From positions 186,001-250,000 of the forward strand of contig NZ_CACSKD010000008.1 in assembly GCF_902706285.1 (NCBI RefSeq): DNA of 64,000 nucleotides, read 5' to 3'. Each line of letters begins with the position of its first letter. Position 1 is the first letter of the stretch. The stretch is from Rhizobium sp. 18055. Lineage in GTDB: Bacteria; Pseudomonadota; Alphaproteobacteria; Rhizobiales; Rhizobiaceae. Below, one piece after another: positions 1 to 7,557 of this stretch. A program made the translations under genes and the position numbers. The notes under the pieces are model-generated. The model had not been told where the DNA came from. It saw only the letters and a program-made list of their open reading frames with translations, and searched no databases.

Positions 1-586
1 AGTCATCGATAATGGTAATTGCCATATAGATCGGCAAAACCATGGTCGGGAAATAGGTGACAAGCATCCCGAAATGGACGGACCACTCATTGTAAAGCAG
101 CCAGTCAATCGGCTCCTTTGTCAGCCCCAGGTTGAGGAAGACATAGTTTATCAGACCGGTGTTGCTGAGCACGGAACGCCAGATGATGATACGCGACGAC
201 AGATCCAGAAAGAACGGGATGGTCAGCAGAGCCAGGACGATGGCCTTGGTTGTCTTGTTTCGCGTTCCTTTGGCAAGCCAAAGGGAAAACGGGAAGGCGA
301 TCACGAACGCAATAAGCGTAACGGTAAGCGCAATGCGCAGAGTTCTGACAGTCACCTCAAGCCGACCGGAATCAAACAGCGAATACCAGGTCGTCATCGT
401 CGGCTTGTAGATCGTCGCGAAATTCTTGGTTTCAAAAAAGCTATAGGCGAACAGAACCAGAAGCGGAACCATGACGATCAACGACCAGAACAGGAAGAAC
501 AGCCTGACGACGTTTTCACTCGTCATAAGCGATCCCAGGACACTCGGTTTCATCCCGTTCGATTGAGGGCTTGGCCTGTTGCTCAT
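1..586 (-). CDS. Polyamine-type ABC transporter permease (PotB-like), partial
   Basis: N-terminal part of an inner-membrane permease that continues past the left edge. Reading the minus strand gives a hydrophobic helix at about residues 25-50, then a PotB-like stretch (IPFFLDLSSRIIIWRS, a TGLINYVFLNLGL segment, and YFPTMVLPIYMAI). In this family such proteins pair with a second permease, a PotA ATPase and a PotD/PotF binding protein to import spermidine or putrescine. I chose the ATG at 586; in-frame ATGs at 553 and 526 are alternatives and no ribosome site is strong. It lies 73 bases downstream of a broken binding-protein gene and a broken ATPase gene, so even if its own frame is intact the transporter is probably dead. 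The EAA loop is beyond the window. Confidence 0.8.
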   Translation of the reverse strand, partial: MSNRPSPQSNGMKPSVLGSLMTSENVVRLFFLFWSLIVMVPLLVLFAYSFFETKNFATIYKPTMTTWYSLFDSGRLEVTVRTLRIALTVTLIAFVIAFPFSLWLAKGTRNKTTKAIVLALLTIPFFLDLSSRIIIWRSVLSNTGLINYVFLNLGLTKEPIDWLLYNEWSVHFGMLVTYFPTMVLPIYMAITIIDD

Positions 587-659
587 CAAAGTCTCAACAT
601 CTCTTTTCGATTGCAGGCGGTAGACTGCCCGCCCGATGGAACGGGCAGTCCTGTTCAGC

Positions 660-1789
660 TTAGGCGTTCAGGAAACGCTGCCATTCTTCTTCAATCGCAT
701 CGGCATTCGTCGGCGTCGTGGTGCTGGTGTAAGGCTTCGTAAACTTGCGCGCGACCTTCTTCTCGGTCTTGCTCAAGTTGTCGATGTCCTCGGCCGACCA
801 GCCGTTTTCGGTCGCATACTTCACGCCGAGGTCCATGTTGGGGCCGGCATAACCGCGATCACGGGCCTGCAGCGCCCGGTATTCGCCGCCGAGATAGTAG
901 TTCAACACCTTGTAGATGTTGTCGAGGTTGCCACGTCCTTCAGCCTGCGAGGCGATGTAGGCGCCATGGCCCCACTTGAAGTAGCCTTCCTTGGTGTAGG
1001 CGTAGCGCGTCTTGTCAGAGCCGAGAGCCTTGTTTGCCTCGCGCACGGCCGGCTCCCAGCAGTTGATGACGTCAACGCTGCCGCTCGACAGCAGCTGGAT
1101 CTGTTCTTCGAAGGCAGAGTGAAGGGTACGGAACTGGCCGGCCTTCTTGCGCTCGATGAGGAAGTCGACAACCTTGCCAGCCTCGGGACCGGTCATATCC
1201 GCGACGTTCTTGACCTCGATTTTGCCAAGACCCATCAGGTACAGCGCAGCAACGCCCAGGAAAGCTCGTCATTGCCATCGGCCGCCGCACCGACCTTGTC
1301 CGGGTAATAGCCGAAGCTGTCAGCGTTGCCGATCACCGGCACACCGTACTGCACGCCATCCTTGCCAACGACCGTCGTCGAGCGCTTCCACTCGTCCGGC
1401 GTCCGATCCCAAAGCTTCAGCTCCGGGTTCTTCTCGTCGATCTTGAGGTAAGCACCCTGGGGCCCAAGAATGTCCTGCGTTCCCGATTCAAAGACAAAGA
1501 TATCAGTCTGATCGCCAAGCGAGGAGGCAACAACATCACGCAGGAACACGCCAACGGAATTGTTGGTGCCGTTGAACTGCATCTTGACGCCAATCGACTT
1601 CTCCATGATGGACCAGTCTTTCAGCTGAGACGTCGTTACGCCGTAGCCACGAACGACGTCGTCCTTTGCCGCCGCAAATCCGCCAAAAGCCTGCGACATT
1701 GCCGCTGCGCCGGCGATTGCTGCCGTCGTCTTCATAAAGCCGCGTCTGGAATACTCCAGCTGCGATGTGGTTGAGAATTTGTCTTTCAT
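660..1789 (-). pseudogene. Polyamine-type ABC substrate-binding protein with internal deletion and frameshift
   Basis: Two minus-strand frames make one PotD/PotF-like protein. The first (1789-1235, 184 codons) starts with a Tat-type signal (SRRGFMKTTAAIAG) and carries the first lobe, ending NDELSWALLRCT then a stop. The second continues in another frame near 1255 as AALYLMGLGKIEV and runs to 660. In related binding proteins SWA is normally followed by about 20-30 residues (a loop of the YKGKVAL type) before the ALYLMGLG-like segment; here they are adjacent, so a short deletion plus frameshift explains the break better than a simple sequencing error. The second part alone has an ATG at 1235 but no signal peptide and half a fold, so it is unlikely to work. 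Confidence 0.82.
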
Positions 1790-1832
1790 TCTTCAGTTCC
1801 CCTTGTTGTGGTGAATGCGGAATTGGGAAGCC

Positions 1833-2825
1833 CTAATCCACCGTTGGTAGAATGATGCAGTCGTCGGCTCTCCAGCTTACGGAATCAAAATCCGCTGGAA
1901 GACTGGAGACATCCCAGCTTCGGATCTTCAGCGCCCCCGCTGATGTCTCCACTAGAATATCGGAGTATTTTCCGCGGTATCGCTGGTCGATACGGCGTCC
2001 TTTGATGACGTTTATGGAGGCGTCCACCTGCTTGCTCGCGTCGAACGGTGAAACGCGCTCGGCTCTGAGAGCAACCTGAACGCGGGACCCGGGCGCCGAC
2101 GTTTCCTCGCTCAGGGCAACACCGGCGACGACCGTGCCACCAGCGAGTTCAACCTTGGTTCGGCCGTTCTCGCTGCCCTTGACCGTTACGCTCATGAGGT
2201 TCTCGAAACCCATGAATTTCGCGCTGAAGACACTCGTCGGCCGATCGAAAAGATCAGACGGCGTACCCAGTTGCTCGATCCGACCAGACCGCATCAGAAC
2301 GATGCGGTCGCTCATGGCGAGCGCTTCTTCCTGGCTATGGGTAATGTAGATGAAGGTCGTTCCAAGTTGGCGTTGCAGATCGACGAGTTCTGTCTGCATA
2401 TCCAGTCGAAGCCGCTCATCGAGAGCTCCAAGTGGCTCATCCAGCAGAAGGATTGCCGGCTGTGTGACCATGGCGCGGGCAATCGCCACGCGCTGATTCT
2501 GGCCGCCCGACAGTTGTGAAACACTTCTTGCCTCAAAGCCGCTCAGGCGAACCGTGTCGAGTGCTTTGCTGGCGGCACGGCGCGCATCTTCTCTCGGGAT
2601 ACCCCGCACAAGCAGATCGTAGGCGATATTCTCGGAAACCGACATGTGGGGAAATAGCGCGTAGCTCTGAAAAACCGTCGTGCAGTTTCGTTTCGCCGGA
2701 GGCACGCCGATAACGTTCTCCCCACCAATCTCAAGCTTATCCCCGTGGTGATCGTCGATTGACCACTCGCTTTGCAGGAGCCTGACAAGCAGGGCAGAGC
2801 GGCTTGCCTCAGGGATCTTCGACAC
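1833..2825 (-). pseudogene. ABC transporter ATPase (PotA-like) lacking the Walker A region
   Basis: The frame retains the Q-loop (TVFQSYALFPHM), signature (SQLSGGQNQRVAIARA), Walker B (ILLLDEPLGALD), switch histidine (YITHSQEEA) and a C-terminal TOBE-like domain, all typical of polyamine or iron transporter ATPases. The first 35 or so residues do not match the family: no GxxGxGKST P-loop and no leading beta-strands are present in this frame or upstream to 2949. Homology begins near the GGENVIGVPP segment. The frame opens with a GTG at 2825 without a good ribosome site. About 60-70 N-terminal residues with the nucleotide-binding loop appear to have been lost, so the gene should be inactive. 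It would head the operon with the broken binding protein and the permease. Confidence 0.75.
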
Positions 2826-2949
2826 ACTGATGACTTAGCTTCAACTCTTCGCTAAAGGTGGCCACTCTCATCCTATGGCCAGGCATCCCATACCGGCAAA
2901 GAGATCGTGGCCGATCGAACGGCCAATCAATTACGAAGGACCAGACTTT

Positions 2950-3624
2950 ATGAAAAAGCCGCAAAGGAACTTCGTAGTCGAGTTCAAATCAGGCAGTCGC
3001 CGACAATCCCCGAAGCCGACCTCCATCTGGGGGAATGTAGATCTCAAGGCTATTTCGCTTGAGGTCGAAGCAGACGGAAGCAATAAAACTCGTCAGCCCG
3101 ACGTGAAAAGCGCGAACAGTCCAGCGCCGAGACTGAAAGCACGTGCGCAACTATTGACTAAAACCATCGAGCAGCCAAAAACTGTATTGCCACCACAGGA
3201 GGAACGCATGGCCGAAGAAACCACCCCAGTCCTTAGTGCCGACAACTCAAGTACCGAGACTGGGACACCGATCACAGAACCTAAAAAGCGCCGTGGGCGA
3301 CAGGCCAAAGCTGTTGCCTCCCAAGTGGTGGCCGGCAACGAAAAACCCGCTGCATCTGTTGATACCAATGCCACTCCCGCGAAGCGCGGCAAACAACCGC
3401 GCGCAGCGAAGTTCCCAGCGGCGGCAGAGGCGAAAGTTGCGACCAAGCAGCCCCGCAAGACGCGCACGCCCAAACAGGTGGCTGCGGCTGCGAATACTCC
3501 TGCAGGAGACGAGATGGCCGATCTTCTTCAGCTCGAAGAAGAAAACCAGAAGCTGCGCAAACAGCTTGCGGAAAAGTTGCGGAGCGAAAACGCGAATCTT
3601 CGCAAGCGTCTCGGCCAGTCCTGA
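2950..3624 (+). CDS. SyrB-like protein with N-terminal extension and an internal in-frame start
   Basis: The 224-aa frame from the ATG at 2950 (upstream AAGGA) begins MKKPQRNFVVEFKSGSRR and contains a PTSIWGNVDLKA motif. From residue 87 it looks like the rhizobial SyrB group: an acidic start (MAEETTPVL), Lys/Arg/Ala/Pro-rich low-complexity middle (KKRRGRQAKA, KRGKQPRAAK) and a C-terminal coiled coil of LEEENQKLRKQLAEKL type. The second start is at 3208 with AGGAGG five bases upstream, stronger than the first, so a short form of about 138 aa may be the main or an additional product. SyrB was described as a symbiosis regulator in Sinorhizobium; the biochemical role here is unknown. Basic and disordered overall, possibly nucleic-acid binding (inference). 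Confidence 0.7.
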   Translation: MKKPQRNFVVEFKSGSRRQSPKPTSIWGNVDLKAISLEVEADGSNKTRQPDVKSANSPAPRLKARAQLLTKTIEQPKTVLPPQEERMAEETTPVLSADNSSTETGTPITEPKKRRGRQAKAVASQVVAGNEKPAASVDTNATPAKRGKQPRAAKFPAAAEAKVATKQPRKTRTPKQVAAAANTPAGDEMADLLQLEEENQKLRKQLAEKLRSENANLRKRLGQS

Positions 3625-3646
3625 GCCTCGACAACCGATTCATTGA

Positions 3647-3668
3647 CCGAAACCTCCAGAGGTTTTGG
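3647..3668 (+). terminator. Putative hairpin terminator after the SyrB-like gene
   Basis: A nine-pair stem, CCGAAACCT with AGGTTTTGG around a CCAG loop (one G-U pair), starts 22 bases after the stop codon. The T-run is inside the 3' arm and no long T tract follows, so it is a weak rho-independent candidate. Confidence 0.4.
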
Positions 3669-3755
3669 CCTGTCTCATCCGGTCATGATTTCGGCGACGC
3701 CAAGGTGTTGCCGAAGTTCACTGTTCGATTGACAGCATAAGGTTGAATAGCGTTC

Positions 3756-4247
3756 ATGAAGTCTCCCTGGAAATTTCTAGTCGGCCTCACCGGGCGACAC
3801 AACAGGAATGACCTGCTGGAATCTCCAGCTGTTTTGCCTGACGATGCATCTTCCAACGTCCCTGGAAATGAGACGCCATCGACTGTGCCGGAGAGTGGTT
3901 CACCCGCTGCAGGGGTCGAAAGCAATGCCCCAATTGAGCCGGACGGGGACGCGTCTCCGCGGGTCGATGATGTTGTTGCGGTAGCGGATATCGCGTCGCG
4001 TGTTGCACGCGTTAAACCTGAAAAGAACACTAAAGCCCTCCGGAAGAAGCCGGCAGGTCGCGTTCAAAAGCCTGCTCACCTTGCTCCGCGCGAACACACG
4101 CAAACACCACCCGTGTTATCTCACAGCACCCTGAGCAATGACCAAATGCTCGATGATGAAATTCGTCGATTACGCGTCCAGCTAGCAGAGAAACTCACGG
4201 TACAAAACGCACAGCTAAGACGAATGCTGGAGCGGTTTAATCGTTGA
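3756..4247 (+). CDS. Small rhizobial protein with SyrB-type C-terminal coiled coil
   Basis: A 163-aa protein beginning MKSPWKFLVGLTGRH. The middle is low-complexity, rich in Pro, Ser, Asp and Glu, then basic (KALRKKPAGRVQKPAH). The last 35 residues form a likely coiled coil, IRRLRVQLAEKLTVQNAQLRR, that matches the end of the neighbouring SyrB-like protein position for position (LRxQLAEKLxxxNAxLRxxL). No catalytic motif is visible. The two proteins may hetero-oligomerise through this helix (inference). The ribosome site is weak (AAGG about 13 bases upstream). The start fits because the N-terminal motif begins right at the methionine. Confidence 0.65.
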   Translation: MKSPWKFLVGLTGRHNRNDLLESPAVLPDDASSNVPGNETPSTVPESGSPAAGVESNAPIEPDGDASPRVDDVVAVADIASRVARVKPEKNTKALRKKPAGRVQKPAHLAPREHTQTPPVLSHSTLSNDQMLDDEIRRLRVQLAEKLTVQNAQLRRMLERFNR

Positions 4248-4611
4248 ATGACGACCGCGGCCCGAGGCGGAACGGGCGATGCGACGTGCGATTACCAAAG
4301 CTGAAATCTGAAAATCAACCATCGGACTTGAATGGCGCGCGTGCAGATTCCCGCTCCGTCGACAGCCGCTTTATGACGGTCTGGTCAAAGGGCGACGGAA
4401 TTTGGCGTCTTGTAGGGCACCAGACGGCTCCACGACCCAATCCAGGTTGAAGAAGTCAACTGCTTCGCAGCGCTGGACTTCCATCAGAAGAGATCGTTGT
4501 CTTGGCGTGATAAAAGCGGCCGACCTTTTGCCTCGCATAGCAAGGAACTTTCGGCCTTCAGGCTTTAGAGATCATACGCGGTGCATTCGCGCCTGACCCC
4601 ACTCGGCGGCA
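4248..4611. other. Intergenic stretch with no recognised gene
   Basis: Open frames here are short and overlap in several frames, and none shows a recognisable domain or a good ribosome site. Nothing more is supported. Confidence 0.5.
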
Positions 4612-4842
4612 TCAGTGTCCGTTGATCTCGCCACGCCTTGCGAGCATTGCCGAGGTTGCTGCTGCCTGACCCTCAGCCTCTTTCGCCAGTCTTGCTTCGC
4701 GCAACCGCTGGGTTTTGGCCTCACGAGCAGCAACGATGGAATCCATCTCTTCAACGGCAGCACCGCGGGAGAAAAACTGAGTTTGTGTCTGCGCAAAAGC
4801 GATTTCGGCGCGTTCGCGGGATTTGGATGGTGTCTCGGTCAT
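4612..4842 (-). CDS. Conserved-looking 76-aa helical protein of unknown function
   Basis: Starts MTETPSKSRERAEIAFA with GAAAGA six bases upstream of the ATG at 4842; the longer frame to 4878 has no better site. The protein is almost all charged helix (EMDSIVAAREAKTQRLREAR, then an Ala-rich end) with no signal peptide or membrane segment. It resembles small hypothetical proteins common in Rhizobium genomes (from memory). Function unknown. It lies downstream of the cold-shock gene on the same strand, but a hairpin terminator separates them. Confidence 0.6.
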   Translation of the reverse strand: MTETPSKSRERAEIAFAQTQTQFFSRGAAVEEMDSIVAAREAKTQRLREARLAKEAEGQAAATSAMLARRGEINGH

Positions 4843-4879
4843 TGTGCGTCTTTCAAGATTTGAGCGATGCGCAGCCATG

Positions 4880-4904
4880 AAAAAGGCCGGACAATTGCCC
4901 GGCC
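4880..4904 (-). terminator. Rho-independent terminator of the cold-shock gene
   Basis: Read on the minus strand: GGCCGG, eight-base loop, CCGGCC, then TTTTT. The strong GC stem plus T-run lies 70 bases after the cold-shock stop codon. It also sits just upstream of the 76-aa gene and so insulates it. Confidence 0.8.
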
Positions 4905-4974
4905 TCGACGATATCGTGCTTCAGCAGTGCCAGTACATCCGTGGTCACCGCGAAACAGCTATCGAAAACTGATG

Positions 4975-5184
4975 TTATGCGGCCTGGAGATTGCAGGCTG
5001 ACATCTTGCCCGACTTGGCATCGCGCTCGAGATCAAAACTGATCTTCTGGCCTTCGACAATTTCGCGCATTCCGGCGCGTTCGACAGCGGAGATGTGAAC
5101 GAAGGCGTCAGCCTCGCCGTTGTCGGGCTGGATGAAGCCGAAGCCCTTGGTGGAATTAAACCATTTTACTGTGCCCGTGGTCAT
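4975..5184 (-). CDS. cspA: Cold-shock domain protein (CspA family)
   Basis: A 69-aa single cold-shock domain. Both RNA-binding motifs are present: the KGFGFI of RNP1 and the AFVHIS of RNP2, after the usual TGTVKWFNSTKG start. Such proteins bind single-stranded RNA/DNA and act as RNA chaperones in the cytoplasm. The ATG at 5184 has GAAAGG 8-9 bases upstream; the frame extends to 5304 but the extra 40 residues match nothing in the family. A terminator follows at 4904-4880. Rhizobia carry several csp paralogs, so which one this is cannot be told. Confidence 0.93.
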   Translation of the reverse strand: MTTGTVKWFNSTKGFGFIQPDNGEADAFVHISAVERAGMREIVEGQKISFDLERDAKSGKMSACNLQAA

Positions 5185-5568
5185 GAAAAACCCTTTCAAA
5201 GCATACAAGAGGAACCGCGGAGCCGACGGCTCTGCGTTTTTAAACAACGATGAATTTTGAAAGGGAAGTTCGTTCAGGCGCGGTGCTAATCGCGCGGCAA
5301 CCAAAGTTCAGCAAGCAAAAGATCGATGTACACCAGATAGTCTATCCCGGACCAAACGTCAACTTTTAGTTTTCGCTTGTCGATACCCACCCGCAAAAGT
5401 AGGATCGTCCAAGCAAGCCCGCCATCGTGACCAGGCGGAGATCAAAGATCGCTCGGCTTACCTCCACAGTTTACGGCGCATTTCCGCAACCCGACCCTGC
5501 CACGATCGGAGCAATTACCAGCTCGACGTTCGACAAGGGCATAACAATCTGGCGGTCGGGAGACCACA
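5185..5568. other. Divergent intergenic region between csp and a transglutaminase-like gene
   Basis: Holds the presumed promoter and 5' leader of the cold-shock gene (minus) and the promoter of the next gene (plus). Cold-shock leaders are often long and structured, but I could not define a specific element. No convincing gene is seen. Confidence 0.45.
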
Positions 5569-6423
5569 ATGAAACTTCGGATCAACCATCGAACGACATA
5601 CCGGTACTCGCGGCCTGTGGGGCTGTTTGCACACCGATTGATACTGTCGCCTCGAACCGACCAACATCTTCGAACCCTGTCTTTCAGCATTGACTGTAGT
5701 GCGCGCGGGTCGATCGACTGGGCGCAGGACGTCTTCGGCAACACGATCGCCACGGTGACATTTTCTGAAGCGACAGCGGAACTGACGATCTCCAGTGATG
5801 CCGTCGTCGAGCAAACCGCCGACCCGTGGCCTGTATTCAATATCGACATCTCGGCCCATGCCTATCCCTTTGCCTATTCAAGCGAAGACAAGACCGACCT
5901 TGGCGCACTTGCTGTTGCAACGTCCTCCGGTGGCCGTGTGTCGGATTGGGCAGAGGCGTTCGTGCGCAGCCGCCCAACCGACACGCTGTCGCTCCTCAAG
6001 GACGTGAATGCCGGCATTCTCACAAATGTCAGCTATCGCATCCGCGACGAAGAAGGCACGCAGACGCCGGAACAAACCCTGGAACTCGCAAGCGGCTCAT
6101 GCAGGGATATTGCAGCGCTCTTCATCGAAGCTGTCCGCTGCCTGGGCTTCGGTGCGCGTGCCGTCTCCGGCTACCTCTACGACCCACATGCCTCTATCGA
6201 TGACGGCGGATCCACCCATGCCTGGGCGGAAGTCTATCTTCCCGGAGCCGGCTGGATCGCGTTCGATCCAACCCACAGACGGGTGGGCGAAGCCTGTCTC
6301 ATTCCCGTGGCGTTTGCTTGCAACAATGGCCAGATCATGCCGGTGACCGGAGGATATGCCGGAGCCCCGGAGGACTTCGTGGAAATGGACGTATCAGTCA
6401 CGGTTGTCGAGATACACGAATAG
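5569..6423 (+). CDS. Transglutaminase-like cysteine protease family protein
   Basis: A 284-aa protein with an N-terminal bacterial transglutaminase-associated beta domain (RINHRTTYRYSRPV at the very start) and a C-terminal transglutaminase core. The catalytic triad is visible: Cys in ASGSCRDIAALFIEA, His in STHAWAEVYLPG, Asp in WIAFDPTHR. Members are cytoplasmic or secreted peptidases/amidases of largely unknown substrate; no signal peptide is seen here. The ATG at 5569 starts directly at the family N-terminus. It faces a second family member across a 21-base gap; the two stop codons converge. Confidence 0.88.
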   Translation: MKLRINHRTTYRYSRPVGLFAHRLILSPRTDQHLRTLSFSIDCSARGSIDWAQDVFGNTIATVTFSEATAELTISSDAVVEQTADPWPVFNIDISAHAYPFAYSSEDKTDLGALAVATSSGGRVSDWAEAFVRSRPTDTLSLLKDVNAGILTNVSYRIRDEEGTQTPEQTLELASGSCRDIAALFIEAVRCLGFGARAVSGYLYDPHASIDDGGSTHAWAEVYLPGAGWIAFDPTHRRVGEACLIPVAFACNNGQIMPVTGGYAGAPEDFVEMDVSVTVVEIHE

Positions 6424-6444
6424 CAGCAACCGGCACCAGCATCC

Positions 6445-7251
6445 CTATTCCTTCAGATCATAAGTCCAGACCCGAAACGACGTCAGCACATGCGGACCGA
6501 AGGACACGATCAACGGCACGTCGGCGGCGTCCCGACCGCGAGCCACGACAATCCGGCCGATGCGGGGAATATTATTGCGGGGATCGAACGTCATCCACCG
6601 GCCGCTGAGATAGACTTCGATCCAGGCGCTGAAGTCCATCGGATCGAGGATCGGGACGCCGATATCCCCGAGGTGGCCGTTTATATAGCGGGCAGGAATA
6701 TTCATGCAGCGGCAAAGCGCGATCGCGAGATGAGCGTAATCGCGGCAGACCCCGATCCGCTCCTGATAAGCCTCCAGCGCCGTTCGCGTCGAACGGGCGT
6801 CCTGGTAGCCGAAGGTGATATGCTGATGAACGAAGTCGCAGATCGCCTGGACCCTGCCCCAACCCGGCGCGACATGCCCGAACGTGTCCCAGGCGATCTG
6901 GCTCAATCGATCGGTTTCACAGTATCGGCTGCCCATGAGATAGATCAGGCAGTCGTCCGGCAACTGAGCCACAGGAATTTCCTGTGCGTCCCAAAATGCC
7001 GGATCATGAGCGCCACTGTCTTCGAGCGTTCCGTCACCCCATATCTGCAAGTCACCAGCCGGAGCGATGAACCGCCGGCAGATGTTGCCAAACAGGTCGG
7101 AATAGGTGGTGCTTGCCGTCTGGGGACTGGTGACAACGACATCCGGAGAACGTACATCGCCGGCACGTTCCGTTCGCGGGGCCAGCATCGTCAGTATCGG
7201 CGTATCCTGCGGGCAGGTAACGGTAATATCGTAGCCGTAGCGGATCAGCAT
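6445..7251 (-). CDS. Transglutaminase-like protein with Ser in place of the catalytic His
   Basis: A 268-aa protein starting MLIRYGYDITV at 7251, with an N-terminal beta domain and a transglutaminase core. The nucleophile region is present (YQERIGVCRDYAHLAIALC) and so is the Asp segment (WMTFDPRNN). At the position of the HAW motif it reads DFSAWIEVYL: the codon is AGC, serine. From memory a subgroup of rhizobial homologs has Ser here, so it may be a subfamily feature, not a new mutation. Activity as a classical Cys-His-Asp enzyme is therefore doubtful. Convergent with the plus-strand homolog. Confidence 0.85.
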   Translation of the reverse strand: MLIRYGYDITVTCPQDTPILTMLAPRTERAGDVRSPDVVVTSPQTASTTYSDLFGNICRRFIAPAGDLQIWGDGTLEDSGAHDPAFWDAQEIPVAQLPDDCLIYLMGSRYCETDRLSQIAWDTFGHVAPGWGRVQAICDFVHQHITFGYQDARSTRTALEAYQERIGVCRDYAHLAIALCRCMNIPARYINGHLGDIGVPILDPMDFSAWIEVYLSGRWMTFDPRNNIPRIGRIVVARGRDAADVPLIVSFGPHVLTSFRVWTYDLKE

Positions 7252-7557
7252 GAGGCATTTCCCTCGACGCGTAGGACGGCAGGCTAACGGGGCGTCGCCG
7301 TCAACCGAAGCGGACAATCCGCGATGCAAAACGAAACAAGAGTTGCTTGCCCATCAGGCATAGCACGTCCGCCGATCGTGTCCAGAGAGCGGGCAGGACC
7401 GATCGGACCGATATGGACTCCCGCTCGACGCAGCCCCTGCTACAGTGGCTGTTGCACCCGGACCTGCGCGGATGAAAAGTTCCAGCCAAAAGCGCGGTTG
7501 GCGGCCGCTCAGGGAGATGAGCATGCTCCATGCCGCCAAACCTCGCCGCGTGCGCCT
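7252..7557. other. Intergenic stretch with no recognised gene
   Basis: Lies between the start of the transglutaminase-like gene and the end of the UxaA-family gene, both minus strand. Several overlapping short frames on both strands show no domain. It must contain the promoter of the minus-strand gene starting at 7251. Confidence 0.45.

Noticed and set aside
636..1307. 223-codon plus-strand frame over the binding-protein pseudogene
   Set aside because: The minus strand has clear PotD-like homology; the plus frame has none.
1235..1307. Frameshift in the binding protein as a simple one-base sequencing error
   Set aside because: The residues on either side of the junction are too close together for the family; codons are missing as well.
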